This document shows positions 18,315 through 26,849 of a stretch of DNA of 64,000 bases, in pieces (position 1 is the stretch's first letter; each line of letters begins with the position of its first letter). Source of the DNA: Streptomyces qinzhouensis (lineage in GTDB: Bacteria; Actinomycetota; Actinomycetes; Streptomycetales; Streptomycetaceae). The notes beneath the pieces were generated by a model. It saw nothing but the letters and a program-made list of their open reading frames with translations, was not told the DNA's origin and made no database searches. The DNA lies in NCBI RefSeq assembly GCF_007856155.1, contig NZ_CP042266.1, positions 3,286,001 to 3,350,000 of the forward strand, written 5' to 3'. The translations under genes and the position numbers were made by a program.

Positions 18315-19199
18315 GCTGTGACTCCGCATCTGTCGTCGATGCGCCGAAGGTACCGTGGCGCCTCCCGCTGGGGTTCCTCGCCCCGGGGTCCCCGGGGGTG
18401 CCGTTTCCCGCGGGGGCGCCTCCCGCGTCGGGCCCCGGGCCCCGGGGGTGGCGTTTCCCGCGGGGTGCGGGGCTCCTGCTCCTCAAGCGCCGGAGGGGCT
18501 GAAAGATGGGGTGACCGTTGCTCCGTGGGGTAGGCCACGGGTCTTGTCGGGTGCGGTGGCTTCCCGGGGGCCGGGGAGGCCTGCACCTTGCAGGTGCGAG
18601 CGCCGTGTCCCCTCCGGGGCGGGCCATCGGATGCGTGCGCCTCCCACTGCGGAGTGGCCCCAGGGCCCTTGGGGTGGTCCACCCCGGCGTGCGGGCTCCG
18701 CGGGTGCGGCGGGCGCCGTGCCTGGCAAGACTGTTTTCCGACTGCGGGCCGTCGTGGGCTGTTCGCGCAGTTCCCCGCGCCCCTAAAAGCCCCTGCCCGA
18801 CCTTGTGAGGTGAAGGACCCGCGGCAGGCGGAGATCCTGGTCCGACTGGTCATGTCGAGTGACGTGGGAGGGGGGTGCAGGGTCGCCCCCGCAGGGGACC
18901 GGCGAAAAGGTGGGTTCGCCCCTGGGCGGTGCATCGCCGGCCCCGAGGAGGTGAGCCCGGAGGCACCCGACCCACCCGCACCCGACAAGACCGATGCCCT
19001 ACCCCACGGAGCGACGGGACCCGACCACCGGAGGACCCACACACCGCAGGGGCAGCAAGCACAGGTACCCGGGGGCGCGAGGAACTGCGCGACCAGCCCC
19101 CACCGGGCCGCGGCCGGACACGCGGCCGAAACCACCAACGGCGCGCCCCGCCCCGGGCGCCATGCTCTCCAGAGGGCAGGGCCCCGCAGCGGGAGGCGA
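18315..19199. repeat. 885-bp gene-free region packed with inverted repeats
   Basis: No credible gene is seen. Arm A (18515-18559) and arm B (18971-19018) are about 45-bp inverted repeats sharing blocks such as GCTCCGTGGGGTAGG and GGTCTTGTCGGGTGCG. A second pair, 18756-18784 and 19071-19099, carries the CGCGCAGTTCC element common between Streptomyces genes, again in opposite orientation. A copy of the CCTCAA-CGCCGG repeat sits at 18481-18511. Several C/G-run palindromes fill 18370-18475. Promoters for the ATPase gene and the 3' end of DUF3027 must also lie here. Confidence 0.7.
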
Positions 19200-20114
19200 C
19201 TACGCGTGGCCCAGGTCCGCGTCCGCGTCCTCCGGGGCCGGCTCCTCCTCGTGGAGCGAGAACACGTCCGGCGCGATGGAGTCCAGCACCGGCGGCGCCG
19301 GCTGCGGCGGCTTCGGCATGACCGCGGCCTCGGAGTGCCCCCCGCAGCCGTACGACAGGGAGACCACGCGCCCGTCCGCCGGGGAGAACTCGTTGGCACA
19401 GATCCCGAAGGCCTGGGACAGGGAGCCCGTGACCGGCACCAGGAACCCGCAGGAGACACAGGACGCGGGGGCCGCCTGGGCCATCGGGGTCTTCGCGCCG
19501 AAGGACTCGTCCCAGCGGTCGGCCGCGGTGTGGAGCCCGTAGCGCGAAAGGACCCGGGCCCGCCGCATGCCCAGCTCCTCCGCGAGGGAGGCGATCTCGC
19601 CACGGCCGTTGGGAACGGTGTCGGCGGGACGCCGGTCGATCAGCTCGGCGTCCTCCTCCTCCACCCGTTCGGCGAGATCGTGGGAGGTCTCGGCGAGGAT
19701 CGAGTTCGGCGGCGGCGCGTCCTCGCCGGAGTAGCCGGGCTCCAGCCGCAGATCGTCGGCGTCGGTGGGCAGCAGATCGCCCGGTCCGAGGTCGCCGGGG
19801 CGCAGCCGTTCGCTCCAAGGCACCCATTCGGGTGCCAGCAGGGCATCGGGTCCGGGCAGCAGCACGCTCTCGTCGAGGGTGACGACCTTCGCGCGGGAGG
19901 CCCGGGCGACGGTCACGGCCCAGCGCCAGCCCCGGTAGCCGGGCTCCTTGCACTCGAAGAAGTGCGTGACGACACGGTCCCCGTCGGAGACGAGGGACAC
20001 ATGCGCGCCCACTACGCCTGGCGCCGCGGCCTCCTCGGCGGCCGCCCTGGCAAGTTCCACCGCCTCGGCGCACAGACGGTCGGGGGTACGGCTTCTCGTC
20101 GTCGCAGCACTCAC
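19200..20114 (-). CDS. DUF3027 domain protein
   Basis: The 304-residue protein begins at GTG 20114 with GGAGAG upstream. It has the DUF3027 pattern: VSDGDRVVTHFFECKEPGYRGW (N-terminal), WVPWSERLRPGDLGPGDLLP (middle), and a CVSCGFLVP...GICANEFSPADGRVVSLSYGCGGHSE segment, a Cys-rich area that may bind a metal. The family is confined to actinobacteria and has no established biochemical function. Divergent from the MFS gene at 20417. Confidence 0.85.
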   Translation of the reverse strand: MSAATTRSRTPDRLCAEAVELARAAAEEAAAPGVVGAHVSLVSDGDRVVTHFFECKEPGYRGWRWAVTVARASRAKVVTLDESVLLPGPDALLAPEWVPWSERLRPGDLGPGDLLPTDADDLRLEPGYSGEDAPPPNSILAETSHDLAERVEEEDAELIDRRPADTVPNGRGEIASLAEELGMRRARVLSRYGLHTAADRWDESFGAKTPMAQAAPASCVSCGFLVPVTGSLSQAFGICANEFSPADGRVVSLSYGCGGHSEAAVMPKPPQPAPPVLDSIAPDVFSLHEEEPAPEDADADLGHA

Positions 20115-20416
20115 AGGTCTCGTTCTCTCCTACGCCGTCTCACGGGGTGCGCCGGCCTTGCGCAGGGCGGACACGAGCGGCGGGCGGAGCGGACCAGGGG
20201 ACCGCATCGACGTCCGCGCCCGGACCGGTCCGTCACGGGCACACCTTCCGGTATCCATTCTGCGGGATGCCGAAGAGGCGCGCGGCCGAGAACATTCGCC
20301 GGTGGCGCGCTACGCACGCTACCTCCTCCGCCGCCGCCCGCCCACCTGTGCGCCCCAACGGGGAGCTAACGACCCCGCATCGCCCGCCGTCGGGGGCCGC
20401 CTTCAGGCAGTATGGC
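20115..20416. other. Divergent intergenic region between DUF3027 and MFS genes
   Basis: About 300 bp with no recognisable dyad, repeat or small gene. It must hold promoters for both flanking genes, but none can be named from sequence. Confidence 0.4.
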
Positions 20417-21796
20417 GTGGTGGCCGCAGCCAGTTCGTCGGACGACGGTTCCGCAGCGCGCAGGGCACTCGGAGCACTCGGCCGGGCGTGCCGGGCGGTG
20501 GCGCGTGCGCTGCACCTGCCTTTCACGGGTACGGCGCGGTCGATCCGCCGGGCGACACACGCCCACGGCGCGGGCGAGTCGGGGCTCGGCAGGCTGATCG
20601 AACTGCACGCGGTCAACGGCGCGGGCGATGTGATGATCACGGTGGCGCTGGCGTCGACGGTGTTTTTCTCGGTGCCGACGGACGAGGCCCGGGGCCGGGT
20701 GACGCTCTATCTGGCGATCACCCTGGCACCGTTCGCGCTGCTGGCGCCGGTGATCGGCCCGCTGCTGGACCGGATTCCGCACGGCCGCCGGGCGGCGATG
20801 GCGACGGCGATGCTGACCCGCGCGGTGCTGGCGGTTTCGATGTCGGCGGCGGTGGTGACGGGCTCGCTGGAGCTGTATCCGGCGGCGCTGGGTGTGCTGG
20901 TGGCGTCCAAGGCGTACGGGGTGGTGCGCAGCGCGGTCGTACCGAGGCTGCTGCCGTCCGGGTTCTCGCTGGTCAAGGCGAATTCCCGGGTGACGCTCGC
21001 GGGGCTCCTGGCGACCGGGATCGCCGCGCCGATCGGGGCGGGGCTGCACCGGATCGGTCCGGCGTGGACGCTGTACGGGGCGTGTGCGCTGTTTCTGCTG
21101 GGGACGTTCTGGGCGCTGCGGCTGCCGCCGAAAGTGGACTCCGCGAAGGGTGAGACGAGCGTTCGGGTGCTCACCCATGGTGGAAAACGGCCGAGTCTGC
21201 GGACGGTCGGCCCGGCCGTGATCCACGGACTCCAGGCGAACGCGTCGCTGCGCTGCCTCTCCGGGTTCCTGATCTTCTTCCTGGCGTTCCTGCTGCGGGA
21301 ACATCCGCTGGCGGGCCAGAGCGCGGCGGTGTCACTGGCGATAGTGGGCATCGCGGCGGGCCTGGGCAATGCGGTGGGTACGGCGCTGGGCGCCTGGCTG
21401 AAGGCCCGGGGCCCGGAGGTGATCATCGCGACGGTGCTGAGCCTGGTCATCACGGCGGCGGTACTGGCGGCGGTGTTCTTCGGCGCGGGCATGGTCGCCG
21501 TCCTCGGTGCCACGGCGGGCCTCTGCCAGGCGCTGGCGAAACTGTCGCTGGACGCGCTGATCCAGCGGGATGTTCCCGAGGCGGTAAGGACCTCGGCCTT
21601 CGCCCGGTCCGAAACACTGCTCCAGATGGCGTGGGTGGTGGGCGGTGCGATCGGGATCATGCTGCCGTTGAACGGGGTGCTGGGCATGTCGGTGGCGGCT
21701 GCGATCGTGACGACGGGAGCGGCGGCATCCGTCCGCGGCCTCCTCGCGGCAAGTCGCCGAGGCCCCCACCCGGGCAGCCGCCCCAGGGTTGCGTGA
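20417..21796 (+). CDS. MFS transporter
   Basis: The 459-residue protein has about 12 hydrophobic segments. The MFS loop appears as GPLLDRIPHGRRAAM after helix 2. The N-terminal 55 residues are Ala/Arg-rich and cytoplasmic. GTG 20417 or 20420 is the likely start; the frame is open further upstream but the composition changes. The neighbouring order (DUF3027, MFS, DUF2771, mqnB, mqnD) suggests a conserved core region. The substrate is not predictable. Confidence 0.8.
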   Translation: MVAAASSSDDGSAARRALGALGRACRAVARALHLPFTGTARSIRRATHAHGAGESGLGRLIELHAVNGAGDVMITVALASTVFFSVPTDEARGRVTLYLAITLAPFALLAPVIGPLLDRIPHGRRAAMATAMLTRAVLAVSMSAAVVTGSLELYPAALGVLVASKAYGVVRSAVVPRLLPSGFSLVKANSRVTLAGLLATGIAAPIGAGLHRIGPAWTLYGACALFLLGTFWALRLPPKVDSAKGETSVRVLTHGGKRPSLRTVGPAVIHGLQANASLRCLSGFLIFFLAFLLREHPLAGQSAAVSLAIVGIAAGLGNAVGTALGAWLKARGPEVIIATVLSLVITAAVLAAVFFGAGMVAVLGATAGLCQALAKLSLDALIQRDVPEAVRTSAFARSETLLQMAWVVGGAIGIMLPLNGVLGMSVAAAIVTTGAAASVRGLLAASRRGPHPGSRPRVA

Positions 21797-21858
21797 CTTT
21801 GGCCCCCATGGCGCGTACGCCCTGGAACCCAATGGGTCACTGCTCAGGAGCCGCCTGA

Positions 21859-21977
21859 CCCCTTGGCGCGGCGAGTGAGCCGAAGGGGCGCGCCGAGTTC
21901 TGGAGGGAGAACGCGCGGAGGCCGCGAGGAACGAGCGGCCGAGCACGATCGACTGAAGAACTCGGCTAAAGCGCCCC
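21859..21977 (+). ncRNA. Structured RNA leader candidate with two competing stems
   Basis: Two alternative structures share the same GGGG (21885-21888). Form A pairs CCCCTTGGC (21859-21867) with GCC-G-AAGGGG (21879-21888). Form B pairs GGGGCGC (21885-21891) and GCCGAGTTCT (21892-21901) with AGAACTCGGC (21957-21966) and GCGCCCC (21971-21977), leaving only a TAAA bulge, a 17-bp stem. A small internal hairpin (CGCGG-AGG-CCGCG) lies in the B loop. It sits 39 bases ahead of the DUF2771 start. A switch or processed RNA is inferred; no known riboswitch class was recognised. Confidence 0.5.
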
Positions 21978-22016
21978 GGAGGCGAACCGAGCCTTGAAGA
22001 CAGATAGCCTTCGGAC

Positions 22017-22487
22017 ATGACCGTTGCGTTCTTGTCCGGGACCCGCCGCCGGGCCACCGCCGCCGTCGCCGTCGTCGGCGCCGGGCTCCTGACCCTCACC
22101 GCCTGCGAAAAGCCGACTCCGGTCGCCACCCTGACGATCGGGACGGAGTCGGTCAACACCGAGGCTGCCTGCTACAACGACGGCAAGCCGCTGGCCAAGG
22201 ACGTCTACGACGCGTGCATGAAGGAGACCGGTAAGACCCTTGAGGTCGACCCGGACCTGCCGCTGCGTATCGGCGTGGACCCGGCGATCGCCGAGAACGG
22301 CTGGGTGCTCGGCGTCGAAGGCTCGCTCTCCAACGAGGCCGAGGAGTCGAAGAAGACGTACCAGTCCGTCAACAGCCGTGCCTTCTTCCCGCCCGGTGGC
22401 CAGGACAAGCTGCGCCTCCAGGTCGTCGAGGTGAAGAACCAGCAGCCGGTCGGTGTCTGGCAGTTCCAGCTGAAGAAGAAGGGCTGA
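22017..22487 (+). CDS. DUF2771 lipoprotein
   Basis: The 156-residue protein starts with a lipoprotein signal (TRRRATAAVAVVGAGLLTLTAC), with lipobox LTAC and the lipidated Cys near residue 30. The mature part is soluble and matches the actinobacterial DUF2771 family (KPTPVATLTIGTESVNTEAACYND, then WGVWQFQLKKKG-type end, here VGVWQFQL). It should be anchored on the outer face of the membrane. It is followed after 27 bp by mqnB on the same strand, and preceded by the structured leader. Its function is unknown. Confidence 0.85.
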   Translation: MTVAFLSGTRRRATAAVAVVGAGLLTLTACEKPTPVATLTIGTESVNTEAACYNDGKPLAKDVYDACMKETGKTLEVDPDLPLRIGVDPAIAENGWVLGVEGSLSNEAEESKKTYQSVNSRAFFPPGGQDKLRLQVVEVKNQQPVGVWQFQLKKKG

Positions 22488-22514
22488 CGGCACCCGGGGC
22501 CGGAGGCCGCTGAG

Positions 22515-23219
22515 GTGCGGGTGCTGGTCGTGACCGCGGTCGCGCCGGAGGCGGAGGCCGTCGGCGCGGCGGACAGCGGTGCGGAGGTGCTGGTCGGCGG
22601 GGTGGGCCCCGCCGCCGTGGCCGCGCGCACAGCGACGGCGCTGGCCGGTGCGGACCGGGGCTCCCCGTACGACCTCGTCGTGTCCGCGGGTATCGGTGGC
22701 GGCTTCGCCCCGTATGCCCCTATTGGTTCTCTTGTCGTCGCGGAGGCGATCGTCGCCGCCGATCTGGGTGCGGGTCTGCCCGACGGTGGCTGGCTCGCCG
22801 TCGATGAACTGGGCTTCGGCCGGACCGGGCACCGCCCGCCGCCCGCGCTGGCCCGCGAGGCCGCCCGGTTGGCGGATGCGCTGTACGCGCCGGTGCTGAC
22901 GGTCTCCACGGTGACCGGGTCCGCGGCCCGGGCCGCGGAGCTGACCGGACGTCATCCGCGTGCGGGCGCCGAGGCGATGGAGGGCTTCGGGGTGGCGGAG
23001 GCCGCCGCTCTGCACGGGCTGCCGGTGCTGGAGATCCGCGCGATCTCCAATGTGGTGGGCCCGCGCGACCGGGACGCCTGGCGGATCAAGGACGCGCTGA
23101 CAGCGCTGACGGAGGGCTTCCGCGGGCTGCGCCCCCTTTTCGAGGGCCCCGCGCCGGAACGATCCGCGCCGGAGCGGCCCGCGCCGCCGCGCCCCGCGCG
23201 CCCGTCGAAGGAGAGCTGA
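22515..23219 (+). CDS. mqnB: Futalosine hydrolase MqnB
   Basis: The 234-residue enzyme belongs to the nucleoside-phosphorylase fold: MRVLVVTAVAPEAEAV, SAGIGGGFAP and the late block EAMEGFGVAEAAALHGLPVLEIRAISN with the nucleoside-binding Glu and Asn. It cleaves the futalosine intermediate to dehypoxanthine futalosine plus hypoxanthine in the alternative menaquinone pathway. GTG 22515 has GGAGG 8 bases upstream. The next gene, 1 bp further on, encodes MqnD of the same pathway, which fixes the assignment. The last 25 residues are a Pro/Arg/Ala-rich tail not found in the catalytic core. Confidence 0.95.
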   Translation: MRVLVVTAVAPEAEAVGAADSGAEVLVGGVGPAAVAARTATALAGADRGSPYDLVVSAGIGGGFAPYAPIGSLVVAEAIVAADLGAGLPDGGWLAVDELGFGRTGHRPPPALAREAARLADALYAPVLTVSTVTGSAARAAELTGRHPRAGAEAMEGFGVAEAAALHGLPVLEIRAISNVVGPRDRDAWRIKDALTALTEGFRGLRPLFEGPAPERSAPERPAPPRPARPSKES

Positions 23220-23220
23220 G

Positions 23221-24072
23221 ATGGACATCGCGTACTCCCCCTGTCCGAACGACACCTTCGTCTTCGACGCCTGGGCGCACGGCCGGGTCCCGGGCGCCCC
23301 TCCGCTGGAGGTCGCCTTCGCGGACATCGACATCACCAACGGTATGGCCGAACGCGGCGAGGGCACGGTCCTGAAGGTGTCGTACGCGGTGCTGCCGTGG
23401 GTGCTGGACGAGTACGCGCTGCTGCCCTGCGGCGGGGCGCTGGGCCGGGGCTGCGGCCCCCTGGTGCTCACCCGGGATTCCGTCGGCGGTACGGGTACGG
23501 GCGCGGACCTCGCCGGGCGCAAGGTCGCGGTGCCGTCGGAGCGGTCGACGGCGTATCTGCTGTTCCGGCTCTGGGCGGCGGACCGGGTGCCGGGCGGGGT
23601 GGGCGAGGTCGTCGTGATGCCGTTCCACGAGATCATGCCCGCGGTCCGGGACGGGGTGGTGGACGCGGGCCTGGTGATCCACGAGGCGCGGTTCACCTAC
23701 CAGGAGTACGGGCTGGTCAAGCTGGCCGATATGGGCGAGCACTGGGAGGAGACGACCGGGCTGCCGATCCCGCTGGGCGCGATCATCGCCAAGCGGTCGC
23801 TGGGCGCGGAGACGCTGCGGCTGCTCGCGGATTCGGCGCGGACGTCGGTACGGATGGCCTGGGACGATCCGGCGGCCTCGGGCCCGTACGTCCGGGAGCA
23901 CGCCCAGGAGATGGATCCGTCGGTCGCGGACCGGCATATCGGGCTGTATGTGAACGAGTTCACGGCGGATCTGGGGCCGGACGGCTATGCGGCGGTACGC
24001 GGGCTGCTGACCCGCGCGGCGGCGGAGGGGCTCGTACCGCCGATCGCGCCGGGTGCGCTGGACTTTCCGTAA
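23221..24072 (+). CDS. mqnD: 1,4-dihydroxy-6-naphthoate synthase MqnD
   Basis: The 283-residue protein has the periplasmic-binding-like MqnA/MqnD fold: IAYSPCPNDTFVFDAWAHG at the start, the DIDITNGMAERGEGTVLKVS block, and EARFTYQEYGLVKLADMGEHWEE with the active-site His region VIHEARF. It converts cyclic dehypoxanthine futalosine to 1,4-dihydroxy-6-naphthoate. Start ATG 23221 lies immediately behind the mqnB stop, and the two are certainly co-transcribed. The terminator at 24121 ends the transcript. Confidence 0.95.
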   Translation: MDIAYSPCPNDTFVFDAWAHGRVPGAPPLEVAFADIDITNGMAERGEGTVLKVSYAVLPWVLDEYALLPCGGALGRGCGPLVLTRDSVGGTGTGADLAGRKVAVPSERSTAYLLFRLWAADRVPGGVGEVVVMPFHEIMPAVRDGVVDAGLVIHEARFTYQEYGLVKLADMGEHWEETTGLPIPLGAIIAKRSLGAETLRLLADSARTSVRMAWDDPAASGPYVREHAQEMDPSVADRHIGLYVNEFTADLGPDGYAAVRGLLTRAAAEGLVPPIAPGALDFP

Positions 24073-24120
24073 TCCCGCCCGGACAGCGGGGGCGCGTACG
24101 GAGGTGTACGGGCGCGAAAA

Positions 24121-24151
24121 GGCCGAGAGGCTCTGTTACCGCCTCTCGGCC
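24121..24151. terminator. Bidirectional terminator between mqnD and the cold-shock gene
   Basis: An 11-bp perfect stem (GGCCGAGAGGC and its complement) with a 9-base loop. AAAA precedes it on the plus strand, giving a U-run for minus-strand transcripts, so it can serve both converging genes. Confidence 0.85.
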
Positions 24152-24202
24152 CCATGCGCCGGGCTCATCCGATCGGGCGAGCGCCGTGCGCCGCCGTACG
24201 GC

Positions 24203-24586
24203 TCAGACGTCGAGCTGGTCCGCCACCGCCCGCAGCATGCCCGCGATCTTGGCACCGCTCGCCTTCTCGGGGTACCGGCCGCGCTCCAGCTGCTGGGTGA
24301 CGTTCTCCAGGAGGGTGGTCAGATCCTGGACGATGGACGCCAGCTCGTCGGGCTTGCGGCGCTGGGCCGCGGCCACCGAGGGCGTGGGGTCGAGAATGAC
24401 GACGGAAAGCGCCTGGTCACCACGTTGACCCGCGACGACACCGAACTCCACCCGCTGTCCCGGCTTGAGCACATCGACACCGTCGGGCAGCACTGACGAG
24501 TGAACGAAGACGTCGCCGCCGTCGTCGCGGGAGAGAAAGCCGAAGCCCTTCTCGCTGTTGAACCATTTGACCTTGCCGGTAGGCAC
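24203..24586 (-). CDS. Cold-shock domain protein with C-terminal extension
   Basis: The 127-residue protein has a complete cold-shock domain in its first 66 residues: [20 protein letters not shown] with RNP1 (KGFGFL) and DVFVHSS with RNP2. It should bind single-stranded RNA or DNA. The remaining 60 residues form a helical tail ([28 protein letters not shown]) longer than the usual 67-70 aa Csp. It starts with GTG 24586. It ends at the terminator shared with mqnD. A T-rich, roughly 9-base-phased tract lies in its leader (24648-24695). Confidence 0.9.
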   Translation of the reverse strand: MPTGKVKWFNSEKGFGFLSRDDGGDVFVHSSVLPDGVDVLKPGQRVEFGVVAGQRGDQALSVVILDPTPSVAAAQRRKPDELASIVQDLTTLLENVTQQLERGRYPEKASGAKIAGMLRAVADQLDV

Positions 24587-24647
24587 GTCTGTCCTCGTCC
24601 TTGTACTCGTCGGGGCGACTCATCGGGCGCTCGCACGCCGGAGAAGC

Positions 24648-24695
24648 TTCAGAAACATCAGAAAAGTCAGAAACTCAACAAAATCAGTAAAAACA
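24648..24695 (-). promoter_or_regulatory. Phased T-rich tract in the cold-shock gene leader
   Basis: On the plus strand the sequence repeats CAGAAA or close variants about every 9 bases (CAGAAAC, CAGAAAAG, CAGAAACT, CAACAAAAT, CAGTAAAA). On the transcribed minus strand this is a pyrimidine-rich TTTCTG series. It stands out from the GC-rich surroundings and lies 60-110 bases upstream of the cold-shock start. A cold-sensitive unstructured leader or promoter spacer is possible. Confidence 0.4.
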
Positions 24696-24813
24696 GCCTG
24701 GATAGCAGTGCGGCGGGTCCGCCGACCCGCACTACGCCCAAGGCTAATGGTCCAGGGGCTGGTGACAAGACGTCGCCGAACGGTTCGTCCCCGAAGGGAA
24801 CTACCCTGGCCGG

Positions 24814-25053
24814 ATGACTGCTACTCCTTCCGCGCCGGGCGACGGACTGGTCCGGGCCGGCGCGATCGTCTTCGTCGTCGGCGCGGTGGCCACGCTCATC
24901 ACGTTCGCCCCGCTGTTCCTGGGGACGGATCCGTTCCCGCCGGTCGCCTACGCGGTATGCATGCTGATGGGCGTCGGATTCATGATCTCGGGCGCCGGGG
25001 TGCTCCGTACGATCGCGGCCCAGCGGCGGACCGCCAGAGCGCTGACGCAGTAG
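24814..25053 (+). CDS. Small two-helix membrane protein
   Basis: The 79-residue protein has two membrane segments (AGAIVFVVGAVATLITFAPLF and VAYAVCMLMGVGFMISGAGV) and a basic C-terminal tail. It is read from ATG 24814, divergent from the cold-shock gene. I do not recognise a named family. GGTAACGCGT is repeated in tandem just after its stop (25065-25090). Confidence 0.6.
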   Translation: MTATPSAPGDGLVRAGAIVFVVGAVATLITFAPLFLGTDPFPPVAYAVCMLMGVGFMISGAGVLRTIAAQRRTARALTQ

Positions 25054-25151
25054 CGGCTCACGCGGTAACGCGTGGTAACGCGTGGTAACGACCGACGCGA
25101 TACCGGTTGACGCGATAACGACGGCGATCACCCGGCGGGATCCGGCGACGG

Positions 25152-25817
25152 CTACCGGCGCGCGCCCAGGGACGGTGCGGTCCGGCGCAGCCAGGCGGGG
25201 AATTCCGTGAGGTCGGTCAGGACCACATCGGCTCCGGCGGCCCGCAGCTCGGCGGCGTCACAGGGCCCGGTGGGCACGCTCACGGCCAGCGCCCCGGCGG
25301 TGTGCGCTCCCCGCACATCACCGGTGTGGTCGCCGACGTACGCCCCGGCGCCGTACTCCCGCAGGGCCTCCGCCTTGCCCTCGGCCCACAGCCAGCCGAT
25401 CACCGCGTCCGGGGCGATGCCCAGATGGTCGAGGTGGAGTTTGGCGTTGGGCTCGTGCTTGGCGGTCACGACGATCGCCCGCCCGCCGCACTCCTGGACG
25501 GCCCGCACGGCGTCATGGGCGCCGGGCAGGGCCCGGGTGGGCTCGATCGCGTACTCCGGATAGATCTCACGGTAGCGATCGCCCATGGCCTGAATTCGAT
25601 CATCGGGGAACCAGTGGGCCAGCTCCTGCTCCAGGGGCGGCCCGAGCCGGGTGACGGCGAGGTCGGCGTCGATCCACACCCCGGTCTCCTCGGCGAGTCT
25701 GAGGTACGTCGCACGGATCCCGGGCCGCGAGTCGATCAGCGTCATGTCGAGATCGAACCCGACGGTGAAGGCGGGCGGGGTACGGTCCCCTCCGGGGGCG
25801 GCTGCGGGCACGTCCAT
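25152..25817 (-). CDS. HAD-superfamily phosphatase (Gph/PGP-like)
   Basis: The protein is 221 aa from ATG 25817; ATGs at 25826, 25835 and 25850 are also in frame. Motif I is GFDLDMTLIDSRPG, motif II lies at VVTAKHEPNAKLH, and motif III/IV is YVGDHTGDVRGAHTAGA, with the two conserved Asp replaced in part by GDHTGD. A helical cap between residues 30 and 90 fits the phosphoglycolate phosphatase type of HAD hydrolase. It should hydrolyse a small phosphate ester; the substrate is unknown. The gene stands alone. Confidence 0.85.
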   Translation of the reverse strand: MDVPAAAPGGDRTPPAFTVGFDLDMTLIDSRPGIRATYLRLAEETGVWIDADLAVTRLGPPLEQELAHWFPDDRIQAMGDRYREIYPEYAIEPTRALPGAHDAVRAVQECGGRAIVVTAKHEPNAKLHLDHLGIAPDAVIGWLWAEGKAEALREYGAGAYVGDHTGDVRGAHTAGALAVSVPTGPCDAAELRAAGADVVLTDLTEFPAWLRRTAPSLGARR

Positions 25818-25867
25818 GCCCCCCATTCTGCCCATAGCTGCCCTGTGCATCCACTCGCGATCGCTCC

Positions 25868-25911
25868 CGGCGGAACCGGCGGAACCGGCGGAACCGGCGG
25901 AACCGGCGGCG
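25868..25911. repeat. Tandem 9-bp repeat
   Basis: The unit CGGCGGAAC is repeated about four and a half times between the HAD and LysR genes, upstream of the HAD start. It is short and probably slippage-prone. Confidence 0.8.
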
Positions 25912-25949
25912 GGCTCGAAGCTCGAAGAGCGGGCGGCCGGGGCGGCGGA

Positions 25950-26849
25950 TCACGGAGTGCGGCGGCCACGGCTCAGCTCGACGGCCTTGTCGTTGAAGGC
26001 GCGGATCCGGGCGGTCGCGGAGGACCTGCGCCAGATGAGGCCCCAGACGACGGGCGGCGCGTCGACCATGCGCAGATAGGTGATGTCGGGACGGACATAG
26101 AAGTGGTTGACCTCGGCGCCGACCGTGAAGGCCCCCTCCCCGGCCCCCACCAGGGCGAGGACCTCCATGAAGGTGGTGGTGTGCCGGCCGTGGGCGATGG
26201 GTCTGCCGCCCGGGGTGCGGGAGGGGACCCGGTCTTCGGCGATGGAGGGCGGGCAGTTCTCCGGCATCCGCAGCAGGGTGACATCGGCCAGGTCCTCCAG
26301 GCTGATGTCGGGGCGGGACGCCAGCGGGTGCCGGGACGAGACGGCCAGATAGCGGGGTTCGGCCCACAGGGCGGGGCCGATGTGCAGGTCCGGGTCGGTG
26401 AAGGGGCGGGGAATGAGCACCAGATCGACGTCCTGGCAGCGGAGACCGGTGATGGCGGTGTTCATCTGGAGTTCCTGGAGGACGGCCTCGGTGGTCGGGT
26501 GTTCGGCACGGAAGGCCCGGATCACCTCCAGGAGGAACTGGCCGCCGGCCGCGCCCAGGAAGCCGATGTTCAGGGGGCCGTCGAAGCCGCGGGCGGCCAT
26601 CATGGCGCGTTCCAGCGCCTGTTGGACCTGCTCGTACCCGGGACGCAGATCCTCCTGGAACCGGGCGCCGATCCGGGTGAGCGAGACCCGGCGGCTGGTG
26701 CGGTCGAACAGCCGCGCGCCGATCCGGCGTTCCAGCTTGGTGATGATCTGGCTCATCCGGCCGGTGGACAGCCGCAGCTGCTCGGCGGCCCGGCCGAAGT
26801 GCAGCTCTTCCGCGAGAACAAGAAAAGCCTCTATCTCGTAGCGTTCCAC
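25950..26849 (-). CDS. LysR-family transcriptional regulator
   Basis: The 299-residue protein has an N-terminal winged HTH (EIEAFLVLAEELHFGRAAEQL...TGRMSQIITKLERRIGARLF) followed by a LysR substrate-binding domain (PLNIGFLGAAGGQFLLEVIRAF). GTG 26849 is the start; GGGGG precedes it. It faces the TetR gene across 342 bp, the usual divergent layout for a LysR regulator and its target, but the target could be either neighbour. The effector is unknown. Confidence 0.9.
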   Translation of the reverse strand: MERYEIEAFLVLAEELHFGRAAEQLRLSTGRMSQIITKLERRIGARLFDRTSRRVSLTRIGARFQEDLRPGYEQVQQALERAMMAARGFDGPLNIGFLGAAGGQFLLEVIRAFRAEHPTTEAVLQELQMNTAITGLRCQDVDLVLIPRPFTDPDLHIGPALWAEPRYLAVSSRHPLASRPDISLEDLADVTLLRMPENCPPSIAEDRVPSRTPGGRPIAHGRHTTTFMEVLALVGAGEGAFTVGAEVNHFYVRPDITYLRMVDAPPVVWGLIWRRSSATARIRAFNDKAVELSRGRRTP

